The notes: generated by a model not told the origin, from the letters alone. DNA of 11,595 nucleotides from Syntrophomonadaceae bacterium (GCA_007127255.1 SKZS01000049.1:1-11595), one strand, 5' to 3'; counted from the stretch's first letter, positions 1 through 7,492 are shown. Program-made: numbers and translations.

Positions 1-162
1 AAGCAATCTGAAAATATGGGTAACGCGGAGAATTGGCCTGATTACCTGGAAGTTGTTATAATAAGTAAGTACGGTTGTCGTATTTTATGTACAGGTTGTA
101 ATTTTAGTGATTTTTGTAAACACCAGCAGGTTAAACTGTTTTTTAGAAGGAGATTTTTCGAT
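1..162 (+). other. Leader region upstream of the cyclodeaminase gene
   Basis: This stretch is lower in GC than the genes that follow. The cyclodeaminase frame stays open from position 1 through it, but the translation (with a Cys-rich patch near 76-118) does not resemble the family. The family-typical N-terminus begins at the ATG at 163, which has its own strong ribosome binding site, so I treat the extension as non-coding or as a chance open frame. A second frame (from position 2) ends in TAA at 59-61 and could be the last 19 codons of an upstream gene, but it is too short to recognise. Confidence 0.35.
33..62 (+). promoter_or_regulatory. Possible sigma-A promoter for the first cluster
   Basis: A perfect TATAAT lies at 57-62, preceded by a weak -35-like TTGGCC at 33-38 with an 18-nt spacer. 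It is on the coding strand about 100 bp upstream of the ATG at 163, so it could start the first cluster. The -35 is poor and the box overlaps a possible upstream stop codon, so this is tentative. Confidence 0.28.
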
Positions 163-786
163 ATGCTAAAAGAACTGTCTGTGGAGGTTTTTGTTCGTGA
201 GGTTGCATCTTCCTCGCCGGCTCCCGGTGGAGGAAGTGTTGCCGCCCTGGCCGGGGCCCAGGGAGCTGGCCTTCTTTCCATGTACTGTAATCTCAGTCAG
301 AACCGTGAAAAACTGGGCGATATAGTGGATCAATTGCAGGAAAAGGGAGAAGAGGCCCGTTTTCTTAAAACTAAGCTGATCGAGGCAATTGACGAAGATA
401 CTCTTGCTTTTAACCAGGTTATGGAGGCATATCGCTTGCCGAAGGAAAGTGGTGAAGAAAGAGCAGCCAGGGAAAAAGCAATCCAGAAGGCGGCAGTAAA
501 TGCAGCAGAGATTCCCATGCATACGGCCAGGGGCAGCTTGCGGATCCTTTCGCTTGTTGATGAGGTGGCGGCAAAAGGCAATCCCGCGGCAATAACCGAT
601 CTCGGTGTAGCTAACCTGCAGGCTTTTTCCGGAGTTGCCGGAGCCTGCTACAATGTAAAAATTAACCTGGGTATGATCAAAGATGGAAAAAAAGTCGCTG
701 ACTTTGAAGCTGAAACTAAGTCGATTATGAAGGAAGCCGAAAAGCTTTTTAAAAAAAATCGCCGGAGAATTGAAGAAAAGGTCTAA
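163..786 (+). CDS. fchA: Cyclodeaminase/cyclohydrolase family protein (FTCD C-terminal domain, FchA-like)
   Basis: The 207-residue protein matches the stand-alone FTCD_C (formiminotetrahydrofolate cyclodeaminase) family in length and layout. The family signature S-S-S-P-A-P-G-G-G-S is at residues 16-25. An acidic D-E-D patch is at 77-79, a conserved G-N-P-A-A-I-T-D-L-G stretch at 139-148, and a basic helical C-terminus follows. Members are soluble all-helical enzymes acting on tetrahydrofolate C1 units. In purinolytic and acetogenic clostridia the single-domain form is called FchA and serves as formimino-THF cyclodeaminase or methenyl-THF cyclohydrolase. I chose the ATG at 163 because AGAAGGAG (145-152) precedes it and the family N-terminus starts there, although the frame is open further upstream. 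The next gene follows after about 14 bp, so they are probably cotranscribed. The family assignment is firm. The exact reaction is inferred. Confidence 0.86.
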   Translation: MLKELSVEVFVREVASSSPAPGGGSVAALAGAQGAGLLSMYCNLSQNREKLGDIVDQLQEKGEEARFLKTKLIEAIDEDTLAFNQVMEAYRLPKESGEERAAREKAIQKAAVNAAEIPMHTARGSLRILSLVDEVAAKGNPAAITDLGVANLQAFSGVAGACYNVKINLGMIKDGKKVADFEAETKSIMKEAEKLFKKNRRRIEEKV

Positions 787-800
787 GAAGGAGTGGTATG

Positions 801-1586
801 ATGTCAGATCTTTACAGCACAATTGACAACTCTTCCCTGCTGATGTTTCTTTTTTACCCCCAGAAACGACACAGTAAACCTCCCGGTAGAGCTTATGACC
901 TGGCAGTACCTGTTGCTGACGGGGTTAGCATAACCTGTCGGGCTTATCCCGGACAAGAGCAGAAACCCTGGTTGCTTTACTTTCACGGCAACGGTGAAGT
1001 GGTCAGTGACTATGATGGCATTGCACCCCTGTATAATGAAAAGGGTTTAAACCTGCTTGTGGCAGACTATCGTGGTTATGGCGCAAGCAGCGGCAAGCCG
1101 ACATTCAAAGATATGGTCAGTGACGCTGTTATCATATTTGATAATGTTACTGAACAAATTAACAAATCCGGGGGAAGAAGCAGCTGGTACGTGATGGGCC
1201 GATCCCTGGGCAGCATATCTGCCCTGGAACTGGTTGCCCGTTACCCTGAAAAAATTAGCGGGTTGATCATAGAAAGCGGCTTTATTAGTGTGGCAGGGTT
1301 AATCCGCCACCTTGGTTTGCCTTCTCCCGGCGATCTTGCATCCCTGGAAAAAGAATATCGACGACTGACGGCCGCTATAGAAAAGCCTGCCCTTGTCATT
1401 CATGGTGAGCGAGACCGCCTGGTTCCAATTGAACAGGGGAAAGATTTGTATGAAACTCTAGGTTCAGAAATAAAAGAACTGGTAATTATCCCCCGGGCAG
1501 ATCATAATGATATCATGTTTGTCGATTCAAAAAAATATATTGATGCTATCGATCGTTTTATTTCCAGTTCGAAAGAGGCAAGCTAA
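801..1586 (+). CDS. Alpha/beta hydrolase (serine hydrolase, ABHD/BEM46-like)
   Basis: This 261-residue protein has the full alpha/beta-hydrolase layout. The oxyanion strand motif H-G-N-G-E lies near residue 63. The nucleophile elbow G-R-S-L-G has Ser135. The acid Asp205 sits in H-G-E-R-D-R, and the catalytic His235 in A-D-H-N-D. The Y-F-H-G-N-G-E and D-Y-R-G-Y-G-x-S segments resemble the ABHD13/BEM46 type of acyl or peptide esterase. No signal peptide is evident, so it is probably cytoplasmic or loosely membrane-associated. Two adjacent ATGs (798 and 801) are possible. With AAGGAG at 788-793, the 801 start has the better 7-nt spacing. The substrate cannot be read from the sequence. It sits in a cluster with the preceding cyclodeaminase and the following CBS gene. 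Confidence 0.87.
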   Translation: MSDLYSTIDNSSLLMFLFYPQKRHSKPPGRAYDLAVPVADGVSITCRAYPGQEQKPWLLYFHGNGEVVSDYDGIAPLYNEKGLNLLVADYRGYGASSGKPTFKDMVSDAVIIFDNVTEQINKSGGRSSWYVMGRSLGSISALELVARYPEKISGLIIESGFISVAGLIRHLGLPSPGDLASLEKEYRRLTAAIEKPALVIHGERDRLVPIEQGKDLYETLGSEIKELVIIPRADHNDIMFVDSKKYIDAIDRFISSSKEAS

Positions 1587-1608
1587 GCTTAAGAGGAGGA
1601 CGATAGTA

Positions 1609-2061
1609 ATGCAGATCAAAGATATTATGACTACTAATGTAGTAACTGTATCTATTACTGATTCGGTTGAGCAATGTGCCAAACTTCTACAGGAAAATAA
1701 TATAAGCGGGCTGCCTGTCCTTGATGATTCAGGCAGGGTAACGGGAATAGTTACAGAAGGTGACTTGATCAGGCGTGCGTCCAGGATTAAAGCGCCCGGT
1801 TACCTGGAGATTTTAGGAGGATTGATTTATCTTGGCAGTCCGAAAAAGTTTGTTGAGGAGCTGCAGCGGGCCATGTCGCTTGAAGCAGGTCAACTGATGA
1901 GCAAGGATGTCGTATTCGTCAAGCCTGACGATTCTCTTGAACAGGCCGCAACCTTGATGGTTGATAAAGGTATTAACCGGCTTCCAGTGATTGATGATGA
2001 AGAGAAATTGGTTGGAATCGTCTCCCGGCGCGATATCATGACTCGTTTATACAGCAAATAG
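1609..2061 (+). CDS. Tandem CBS-domain protein
   Basis: A 150-residue protein made almost wholly of two CBS motifs, at about residues 1-60 and 93-150. Each carries the typical pattern: an M-x-x-x-V-V-x-V start, a G-L/R-L-P-V-x-D-D strand turn and a G-I-V-x-x-x-D-L/I end. Pairs of CBS domains form a Bateman module that binds adenine nucleotides (AMP, ATP or SAM) and regulates a partner. Here no catalytic or DNA-binding domain is attached, so the target is unknown. A longer linker (about 61-92) separates the motifs. The ATG at 1609 follows AGAGGAGGA (1592-1600). An in-frame ATG at 1507 lies inside the hydrolase gene and is not a credible start. The neighbouring transporter could be its target, but nothing in the sequence proves this. 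Confidence 0.9.
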   Translation: MQIKDIMTTNVVTVSITDSVEQCAKLLQENNISGLPVLDDSGRVTGIVTEGDLIRRASRIKAPGYLEILGGLIYLGSPKKFVEELQRAMSLEAGQLMSKDVVFVKPDDSLEQAATLMVDKGINRLPVIDDEEKLVGIVSRRDIMTRLYSK

Positions 2062-2086
2062 AAAAAAACGCGATGGTGTTGTAAAT

Positions 2087-3283
2087 ATGTTAACTAATGG
2101 GGTAAAAGTAGCCCTGGCAGGTTCCGTGGTTAACTTTTGCCTCGGTATATTTTATGCCTGGTCTGTTTTCGCCGATGGGTTAATCAATGAACTGGGTTGG
2201 TCCAGGTCAGCAGCCATGCTTCCTTATACACTTGAGCTGCTTGTCTTTTCAATCGCAATGATTTTTGGCGGCCGTTTTCAGGATCGCTTTGGTCCCCGCC
2301 GGGGACTGACCTTAAGCGGTATATTCACGGGCCTGGCCTTAATTCTTTGTGCGCTAACCGCAAGTCCTATCGGTGTTACTCTTTCTTTTGGAATTATCTT
2401 TGGCAGCGCTGCTGCTTTTGGCTATTCTGCAGTAACCCCTGCAGTTCTCAGCTGGTTTCCACCCCGCAGGAGAGGCCTGGTTACAGGTTTGATCCTTATG
2501 AGCCTTGGTGCCGCGGCCCTGGTATGGGCTCCCGTTATTAACCTGTTACTTGTCAATTTAGGCATTATCAAAACTTTTGTAGTTTGCGGTTTATTGATTT
2601 TTTTAGCTATTTCTGTTTGTTCCAGGGCTGTTGTTATGAATACTTCTTTAGATGAACAGCCTGTTGAAATTATACAGCCGGCAGAGGAGACAACAGAAAA
2701 TACCGAAAAAATTTGGCGCCTGGTTATCCGCAAACCTGCTTTTCGTACACTTTGGCTCATGATCGGCCTATCCAGCGGAATTGGCTTTATGTTTATTGGC
2801 CATCTTGTCCAGATAGCCGAACTAAACTTCAATATAACATGGGGTTACGTGTTCGTATCCCTTTTTGCCCTGACAAACGCCCTGGGCAGACTTGCAGGCG
2901 GGGCTCTCTGTGACCGAATTGGTTATATAGACAATTTTAAAACAGCGCTTTGCGTTATGGTGGTAGCAATGCTTCTTTTTTTAAGCGGGCTAGGTTGGCC
3001 AGCCCTGGTATCTGCCACAGTTTTACTTGGTTTAAGCTATGGCAGTCTTTATACTTCATTCCCTGTAATCGTTGCCGATATTTTTGGTTTAAAAAATTTT
3101 GGTATTAATTATGGGATGATCTTTACCGCTATCGGTATTGTCGGCAGTCTGGGACCATTAATCGCCGCTTACCTGGCGGAATTGGCCGCCAGTTATTATC
3201 CTGCCTTTATTCTCGGATTGATTGCAGCCCTCGTATGCTTTGCCCTTGTTGAAAACCTGAAAAAAATGACTGCCCCGAATTGA
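2087..3283 (+). CDS. MFS transporter, oxalate/formate antiporter (OFA)-like
   Basis: This 398-residue integral membrane protein has about 12 hydrophobic segments, in two halves separated by a hydrophilic, Glu-rich loop around residues 185-210. The MFS motif A appears as G-G-R-F-Q-D-R-F-G-P-R-R at residues 61-72. A degenerate repeat, G-R-L-A-G-G-A-L-C-D-R-I-G, starts at residue 267 in the second half. The N-terminal pattern (F-x-x-G-x-F-Y-A-W-S-V-F then G-W-S-R-S) is typical of the OFA branch, which exchanges small mono- and dicarboxylates such as oxalate, formate or lactate. The substrate here is inferred only at the level of a small organic anion. The ATG at 2087 lacks a strong Shine-Dalgarno (only GATGGTG at 2072-2078), unlike its neighbours, so translation may be weak or coupled to the CBS gene 25 bp upstream. 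Confidence 0.87.
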   Translation: MLTNGVKVALAGSVVNFCLGIFYAWSVFADGLINELGWSRSAAMLPYTLELLVFSIAMIFGGRFQDRFGPRRGLTLSGIFTGLALILCALTASPIGVTLSFGIIFGSAAAFGYSAVTPAVLSWFPPRRRGLVTGLILMSLGAAALVWAPVINLLLVNLGIIKTFVVCGLLIFLAISVCSRAVVMNTSLDEQPVEIIQPAEETTENTEKIWRLVIRKPAFRTLWLMIGLSSGIGFMFIGHLVQIAELNFNITWGYVFVSLFALTNALGRLAGGALCDRIGYIDNFKTALCVMVVAMLLFLSGLGWPALVSATVLLGLSYGSLYTSFPVIVADIFGLKNFGINYGMIFTAIGIVGSLGPLIAAYLAELAASYYPAFILGLIAALVCFALVENLKKMTAPN

Positions 3284-3304
3284 TATCTAAATAATATTTT
3301 TCCC

Positions 3305-3333
3305 TGCAGGACTGATACTCTTTATGTTATGAT
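3305..3333 (+). promoter_or_regulatory. Weak promoter candidate upstream of the selenoprotein gene
   Basis: The 97-bp gap after the MFS gene is AT-rich and contains TATGAT (3328-3333), with only a poor -35 match (TGCAGG, 3305-3310) 17 bp upstream. I see no terminator between the genes, so readthrough from the MFS gene is equally possible. Confidence 0.2.
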
Positions 3334-3380
3334 AATGTGAAAGAAAACATCGAAGAATGTTAATTCTCGGAGGGTTTATC

Positions 3381-4601
3381 ATGTCAAGAGGATACAAACT
3401 GACTATCCTGGCTATTGTCGCTATGGCCGTAATTGTTGTTCTGGTGATTACAAACCAGGAACTGTTTTCCAGCCCAGGCGAAGAGCGAAGTAATGCCGTG
3501 GATATTGCTGTTAATGATGAAGTAACTGAAGTTGAGGAGAGAGCGGAACTTGAATTTGATCCTGATGCCGATCCTTATCAGTCATTTTTAGAGGCGCGCC
3601 AGGCGGAAAAACCAATAGTTTTGGAGTTTTATGCCCGCTGGTGAAGCGCCTGTGTGATGATGGAGCCCGTGATTATGGCTCTAAAAGATCATTATGGTGA
3701 CGATGTGGCCATTATTATAGCTGACATTGATCAACCTGAAACAGAAATGCTGCTCGAGGAATTTGAAGTTTTTTATATCCCTGCCTTCATCTTTATTGAC
3801 GATAGAGGGAATATTGTTACCGAAGAGGCAGGTGCTTTTAGTTTCGAGGAAATGACAGCCAGGATAGATCCCCTGGTCAGGGATACCGCTGAAGCAGAAC
3901 AGATTATCCCGGGACTGGAACAGTTTTTTTCCGAGACGCTTCCAAATGTCGTCGGGCAGAGGTCTTTTTTTACGCTGTTCCTGGTTTTTGCCGGCGGCCT
4001 GGTTACCAGTATCAGTCCCTGTATACTTTCCATGGTTCCTCTCCTGGTTAGCTATATTGGCGGTTACGGTGAGGGCCCCCGTTCAAGGGGTTTTATGCTT
4101 TCTTCCTCCTTTGTGATTGGTCTGGCGGTTACTTTTGCAGTCTTAGGTTTTATTGCAGCTTATTTTGGCCGGGTTTTCGGGCAGATTGATGCAACCTGGT
4201 ATTATATTCTCGCTGCCGTAGCAATTATCATGGGCTTGCAGCTGCTCGGTGTTTTAACATTCAATCTGCCGGGGTTGAAAAAAATACCATTTAAGAAAGC
4301 TGGTTTTGGAGGATCCATGGGTATGGGTATGCTCTTTGGGTTGGTTGCTTCGCCCTGTGCTACCCCGGTACTCGCAGTAATTATTACCTATGCTGCTGTG
4401 CAGGCCGAGCCGTTTTATGGCAGTGGATTGCTTTTTGTTTACGGTATCGGGCACGGTATTCCGCTCTTAGTGGCAGGAACATTTACCGGGATAGCCAGAA
4501 GCCTGCCCAGGTTTAATAAATATACACATTATCTCAGCTACATCAGTGGTTTTATTCTGATTCTTCTCGGGCTGATTCTTCTTGCCTGGGTCAATTGGTA
4601 G
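3381..4601 (+). CDS. Candidate selenoprotein: membrane-anchored thioredoxin (W-U-S-A-C) fused to a CcdA/DsbD transmembrane domain; TGA 3642-3644 read as Sec
   Basis: One frame runs from ATG 3381 to the stop at 4601, interrupted only by TGA at 3642-3644. Read as selenocysteine it gives 406 residues. Residues 7-24 form a membrane anchor with positive charges before it, placing the next domain outside the cytoplasm. A thioredoxin-like domain (about 60-190) carries F-Y-A-R-W-U88-S-A-C91-x-M-M-E-P, the WCxxC motif with the first Cys replaced by Sec, and a cis-Pro loop (Y-I-P-A). The C-terminal half is a six-TM CcdA/DsbD-beta domain with both redox cysteines: Cys214 in S-P-C (TM1) and Cys326 in S-P-C-A-T-P (TM4). 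In this family electrons pass from cytoplasmic thioredoxin through the membrane pair to the outer thioredoxin domain, which then reduces substrate disulfides. The ATG at 3381 follows GGAGGG (3369-3374). The upstream in-frame ATG at 3357 lacks such a site. Alternatives are a sequencing error (TGC or TGT to TGA) or a nonsense mutation. The conserved UxxC position and the hairpin after the TGA favour Sec. Confidence 0.85.
3642..3644 (+). other. In-frame UGA selenocysteine codon
   Basis: The TGA sits exactly where the first cysteine codon of a thioredoxin WCxxC motif is expected: the codons around it read Arg-Trp-[TGA]-Ser-Ala-Cys. Reading frame and homology continue unbroken on both sides. Known bacterial Sec-containing thioredoxin-like proteins use this same position for the nucleophile. 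Confidence 0.84.
3654..3695 (+). promoter_or_regulatory. Candidate bacterial SECIS stem-loop
   Basis: The RNA can fold into a lower helix of 8 pairs (3654-3661 with 3688-3695, including two G-U) and an upper helix of 6 pairs (3662-3667 with 3677-3682, one G-U). The apical loop is the 9 nt CGUGAUUAU (3668-3676), and five unpaired bases, AAAAG, bulge on the 3' side. The loop has G at its second position followed by U, and it begins 23 nt after the UGA. Both fit the published bacterial SECIS model (a G within the first two loop bases, and a loop 16-37 nt from the UGA). SelB would bind this element to deliver Sec-tRNA. The folding was done by eye. Confidence 0.7.
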
Positions 4602-4649
4602 CAAATAGGTTTTGGAACGGATTAATATATAAGGAGTTGGTTTATTCAG

Positions 4650-6356
4650 ATGGAAGTGAACATCCTTGTCGGAGGAGCGGCTGGTCAGGGTATGGAGACT
4701 GTAATGAACCTGCTTGGGAAAGCCCTGGTCAGGGAAGGGTACGGATTGGTTTATACCAAGAACTATATGTCCCGAGTCCGGGGCGGTCATAATTTTTCAC
4801 GCCTGCGTATTGCCGGGGGCAAACCATGGTCAACAGTTGAATCAATTGATGTTCTTGTTGCCTTGAACGAAGAGACTTATAATTTGCATCGTGAAAAACT
4901 GGTTCCGTCGGGACGGATAATATTTGATCCCGGGCATTTTACTTTGCCTGAATATGAAGACAGGGGAGTGCCTGTCGAGCTGCAAAAGCTGGCTGAAGAA
5001 GCCGGCGGCAAGGTTATGGCTAATACCGTTGCAGTTGGCGCGCTGCTGGTTTTGATCGGACAGCAGGGTGAAACTGTGGAAGAGCTGCTTAAAGAAACTT
5101 TTGCAGATAAAAAAGGGGTAGCTGAGAAGAATATTACAGCCTTAAACTCGGGTATGGATGCGGCTGCTCGCTATTGCAGTGCCTGCTTTACGCTGCCGCC
5201 TAAAAATGAGAGTGAAGGTATGCTTTTTATAGACGGCAACCAGGTACTTGGTATGTCTGCCCTGGCCAGCGGCTGCCGGTTCTTATCGGCTTACCCGATG
5301 ACTCCCTCAACAGGGGTAATGAACTACCTGGCGGCCAAAAGCAGGGAACTGCCTGTAGTGGTTGAACAGGCTGAGGATGAAATAGCGGCAATTAATATGG
5401 CTATAGGTGCCTCTTACGCCGGGGTGAGGGCGATGACCTGCACATCGGGAGGTGGTTTTTCCCTGATGACTGAAGGGCTTTCCCTGGCCGGAATGATCGA
5501 AACGCCCCTGGTGATTATTGTTGCCATGCGACCGGGGCCGGCAACAGGCTTGCCTACGCGAACCGAACAGGGCGACCTCGAATATGTTATCCATGGCGGT
5601 CATGGTGAGTTTCCGAGAGCGGTACTGACTGCTACTTCCCATGAAGATGCCTTTTACAGGCTAAATAAAGCTTTCGAGTTGGCCGATCGCTACCAGATCC
5701 CTGTCCTCTTTTTATCCGACCAGAATTTTGCCGATACTCATCGCTCTGTTGAGTCCTTTGATTTTAGCAGGCTTAACTATAACCGTTACCTGGCTGAAGA
5801 GGGGCAGTTTGAAAAACCTTATCAGCGATATCGGCTTACGGAAAGCGGCATCTCACCGCGTATCCTGCCGGGCCAGTTTGCTGATCAGGTGGTGTTGGTT
5901 GACAGTGATGAACACGATGAAAATGGCAACATAATCGAAGGCGCCGAACCGCGGCAGGCCATGGTTGATAAAAGGATGCGTAAAATGCCCGCCCTTGCTG
6001 AGGAAATGGACGAACCTGATCTGTACGGTGACCCTCACCCTGAAACCCTGCTAATTGGCTGGGGTTCCACCTATGGTGTAATGCGTGAAGCAGTAGATGC
6101 CCTTTCAGCTTCGGGTGTTAAAACAGCAATGTTACACTTTAGCGATATATGGCCTTTGCCGCAGAAAAGGTTAAGAAGTTTGCTCCCTGCGGTTAAGATG
6201 AGCTGCTGCGTTGAAAATAACTGTACGGGCCAGCTGGCCTCAATTATCCGTCGAGAAACAGGGCTTTTAATTGATCGTTCAATACTTAAATATGACGGGC
6301 GTCCTTTCCTGGGGCACGAAATAATTGCGGAGGTGGAAAAAAATGCTGAGAGCTGA
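4650..6356 (+). CDS. korA: 2-oxoacid:ferredoxin oxidoreductase, fused gamma-alpha subunit (KorA type)
   Basis: This 568-residue subunit has the KorA-type fusion. Residues 1-175 are the gamma domain (V-G-G-A-A-G-Q-G at 7-14, then S-R-V-R-G-G-H-N-F-S). From about 191 comes the pyrimidine-binding alpha domain, with Y-P-M-T-P-S-T near 222 and the conserved E-Q-A-E-D-E at 239-244. Domain II starts around 466 (L-L-I-G-W-G-S-T-Y-G). With the beta subunit it oxidatively decarboxylates a 2-oxoacid with CoA, making an acyl-CoA, CO2 and reduced ferredoxin in the cytoplasm. The reaction can run in reverse as carboxylation. 2-oxoglutarate is the usual substrate of two-subunit enzymes, but pyruvate or branched-chain acids are possible. 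AAGGAG at 4631-4636 lies 13 nt before the ATG, an unusually long spacing with no better start in frame. The 3' end overlaps korB by 14 nt. Confidence 0.9.
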   Translation: MEVNILVGGAAGQGMETVMNLLGKALVREGYGLVYTKNYMSRVRGGHNFSRLRIAGGKPWSTVESIDVLVALNEETYNLHREKLVPSGRIIFDPGHFTLPEYEDRGVPVELQKLAEEAGGKVMANTVAVGALLVLIGQQGETVEELLKETFADKKGVAEKNITALNSGMDAAARYCSACFTLPPKNESEGMLFIDGNQVLGMSALASGCRFLSAYPMTPSTGVMNYLAAKSRELPVVVEQAEDEIAAINMAIGASYAGVRAMTCTSGGGFSLMTEGLSLAGMIETPLVIIVAMRPGPATGLPTRTEQGDLEYVIHGGHGEFPRAVLTATSHEDAFYRLNKAFELADRYQIPVLFLSDQNFADTHRSVESFDFSRLNYNRYLAEEGQFEKPYQRYRLTESGISPRILPGQFADQVVLVDSDEHDENGNIIEGAEPRQAMVDKRMRKMPALAEEMDEPDLYGDPHPETLLIGWGSTYGVMREAVDALSASGVKTAMLHFSDIWPLPQKRLRSLLPAVKMSCCVENNCTGQLASIIRRETGLLIDRSILKYDGRPFLGHEIIAEVEKNAES

Positions 6357-7191
6357 AGACTATCTGGTCGGTGAAACAGCCTGGTGTCCGGGCTGCGGAA
6401 ACTTTTCTATTCGGGAGTCCTTGAGTGAAGCCTTGTCCGAATTGGAGTTGCAGCCTCATAATGTTTTAATTTGTTCCGGTATTGGCCAGGCAGCCAAAAT
6501 TCCACATTATATCCGGGCTAACGGATTTAACGGCCTGCATGGCAGGGCTCTTCCGCCTGCCTTAGGCGCTCGTATGGCCAATAAAGACTTAAAGGTTATT
6601 GTTGAGTCCGGAGATGGTGACAGCTATGGCGAAGGAGGCAATCACTTGATTCACAATATTCGCCGTAATCCCGACCTGGCTCACTTTGTTCATGACAACC
6701 AGGTGTATGGGTTGACCAAGGGGCAGGCCAGTCCAACCAGTGATCAGGGTATGATAACAGGTGTCCAGGTAAGCGGGGTAGCCGTGCCTGCCCTGAATCC
6801 CCTGTCTTTGGCCCTGGTTCTTGGTGCAGGATTTGTAGCCCGCTGCTTCACTGGAGAGAAGGAGCATTTAAAAGAAACTATGATAGCAGCGATGCAATTT
6901 GAAGGCTATGCCCTGGTTGATATTTTGCAGCCTTGCCCTTCATTTAACAAGGTCAATACTTTTGGCTGGTACAAGAAGAGAGTTTATTTCCCGGAGATAG
7001 AAAATGTTCAGGATTGGTCAGCGGCGATGGAGATGTCCAGGCAGTGGGGTGAAAAAATCCCGCTGGGTATATTTTACAAAAGTTCCCGTCCGACCTTTGA
7101 GTCTTCGGTTGTGGCCCTGGAAGGCGAAGCCCTGGCCTGGAGGTCATTTGACCCCCTTTCCGTAGCTCATGTTCAGAACGAATTTCTCTAA
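6343..7191 (+). CDS. korB: 2-oxoacid:ferredoxin oxidoreductase beta subunit (KorB type)
   Basis: This 282-residue catalytic subunit binds thiamine diphosphate and one [4Fe-4S] cluster. The TPP motif G-D-G-D starts at residue 90, followed by the Mg-ligand region G-E-G-G-N and I-R-R-N. Four cysteines, Cys15 and Cys18 (W-C-P-G-C-G), Cys44 (I-C-S-G-I-G) and Cys198 (Q-P-C-P), match the cluster ligands of characterised two-subunit enzymes. That makes it a complete electron path to ferredoxin without a separate delta subunit. The C-terminal Y-K-S-S-R-P-T-F-E is also typical. I chose the ATG at 6343, 6 nt after GGAGGTGG (6329-6336). The TTG at 6325 only extends the frame. The start lies inside the end of korA, which suggests translational coupling and equal synthesis of both subunits. 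Confidence 0.92.
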   Translation: MLRAEDYLVGETAWCPGCGNFSIRESLSEALSELELQPHNVLICSGIGQAAKIPHYIRANGFNGLHGRALPPALGARMANKDLKVIVESGDGDSYGEGGNHLIHNIRRNPDLAHFVHDNQVYGLTKGQASPTSDQGMITGVQVSGVAVPALNPLSLALVLGAGFVARCFTGEKEHLKETMIAAMQFEGYALVDILQPCPSFNKVNTFGWYKKRVYFPEIENVQDWSAAMEMSRQWGEKIPLGIFYKSSRPTFESSVVALEGEALAWRSFDPLSVAHVQNEFL

Positions 7192-7206
7192 GGGTGGCTT
7201 AACTGT

Positions 7207-7470
7207 ATGGATAATGATATCAAGCATGAAGATCATTTCTGTTATAAGTGTTCCAGGAGAGTTTCTACAGGAGATGTTGTTTTTTACGGGGTTAGAAGCG
7301 GTTACTCAGCAGCTCATTTTCCCCTGTTCCATTTTAAAAAAGTTCCTTTATGTTCAGACTGCCTGGCCCGCCAGAAAAAAACAGAACTTCTTGAAAAGGG
7401 GTTCGCCGTAATTGCTTTAAGTATAGTAATATACTTTATGGCAATCGGGTTTGCAGTCATGTTCGGCTAA
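7207..7470 (+). CDS. Small membrane protein with two CxxC motifs, unknown function
   Basis: I do not recognise this 87-residue protein. It has a CxxC pair at Cys12/Cys15 and another at Cys49/Cys52, which could form one zinc ribbon or rubredoxin-like knuckle. A basic/acidic linker follows, then one hydrophobic segment at about residues 66-86 that would anchor the C-terminus in the membrane, leaving the Cys domain probably cytoplasmic. The start is well supported by AAGGGTGG (7190-7197), which overlaps the korB stop codon, so it is almost certainly translated with korAB. Zinc binding, redox activity and an interaction with the oxidoreductase are all possible and none is shown. Confidence 0.72.
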   Translation: MDNDIKHEDHFCYKCSRRVSTGDVVFYGVRSGYSAAHFPLFHFKKVPLCSDCLARQKKTELLEKGFAVIALSIVIYFMAIGFAVMFG

Positions 7471-7492
7471 GCAATAATTGTGGAGGGTATAA

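Noticed and set aside
2..61. Tail of an upstream gene ending at TAA 59-61
   Set aside because: Only 19 codons are visible with no recognisable motif, so it cannot be supported as a gene.
166..822. Long minus-strand open frame opposite the cyclodeaminase gene
   Set aside because: It is a shadow of the well-supported + strand gene and lacks family features or a start signal of its own.
3337..3363. Eight-codon mini-ORF (GTG to TAA) ahead of the selenoprotein
   Set aside because: It has no ribosome site and short frames like this arise by chance. No sign of attenuation structure.
3381..3644. Pseudogene caused by a nonsense mutation
   Set aside because: There is only one stop, at the exact Sec-type position, with no other decay downstream and a SECIS-like fold. 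It is kept as an alternative but judged less likely.
3654..4601. Separate downstream gene starting at GTG 3654 or ATG 3657/3660
   Set aside because: No ribosome binding site precedes it, it would start inside the thioredoxin active-site helix without the nucleophile, and the frame is continuous with the upstream part.
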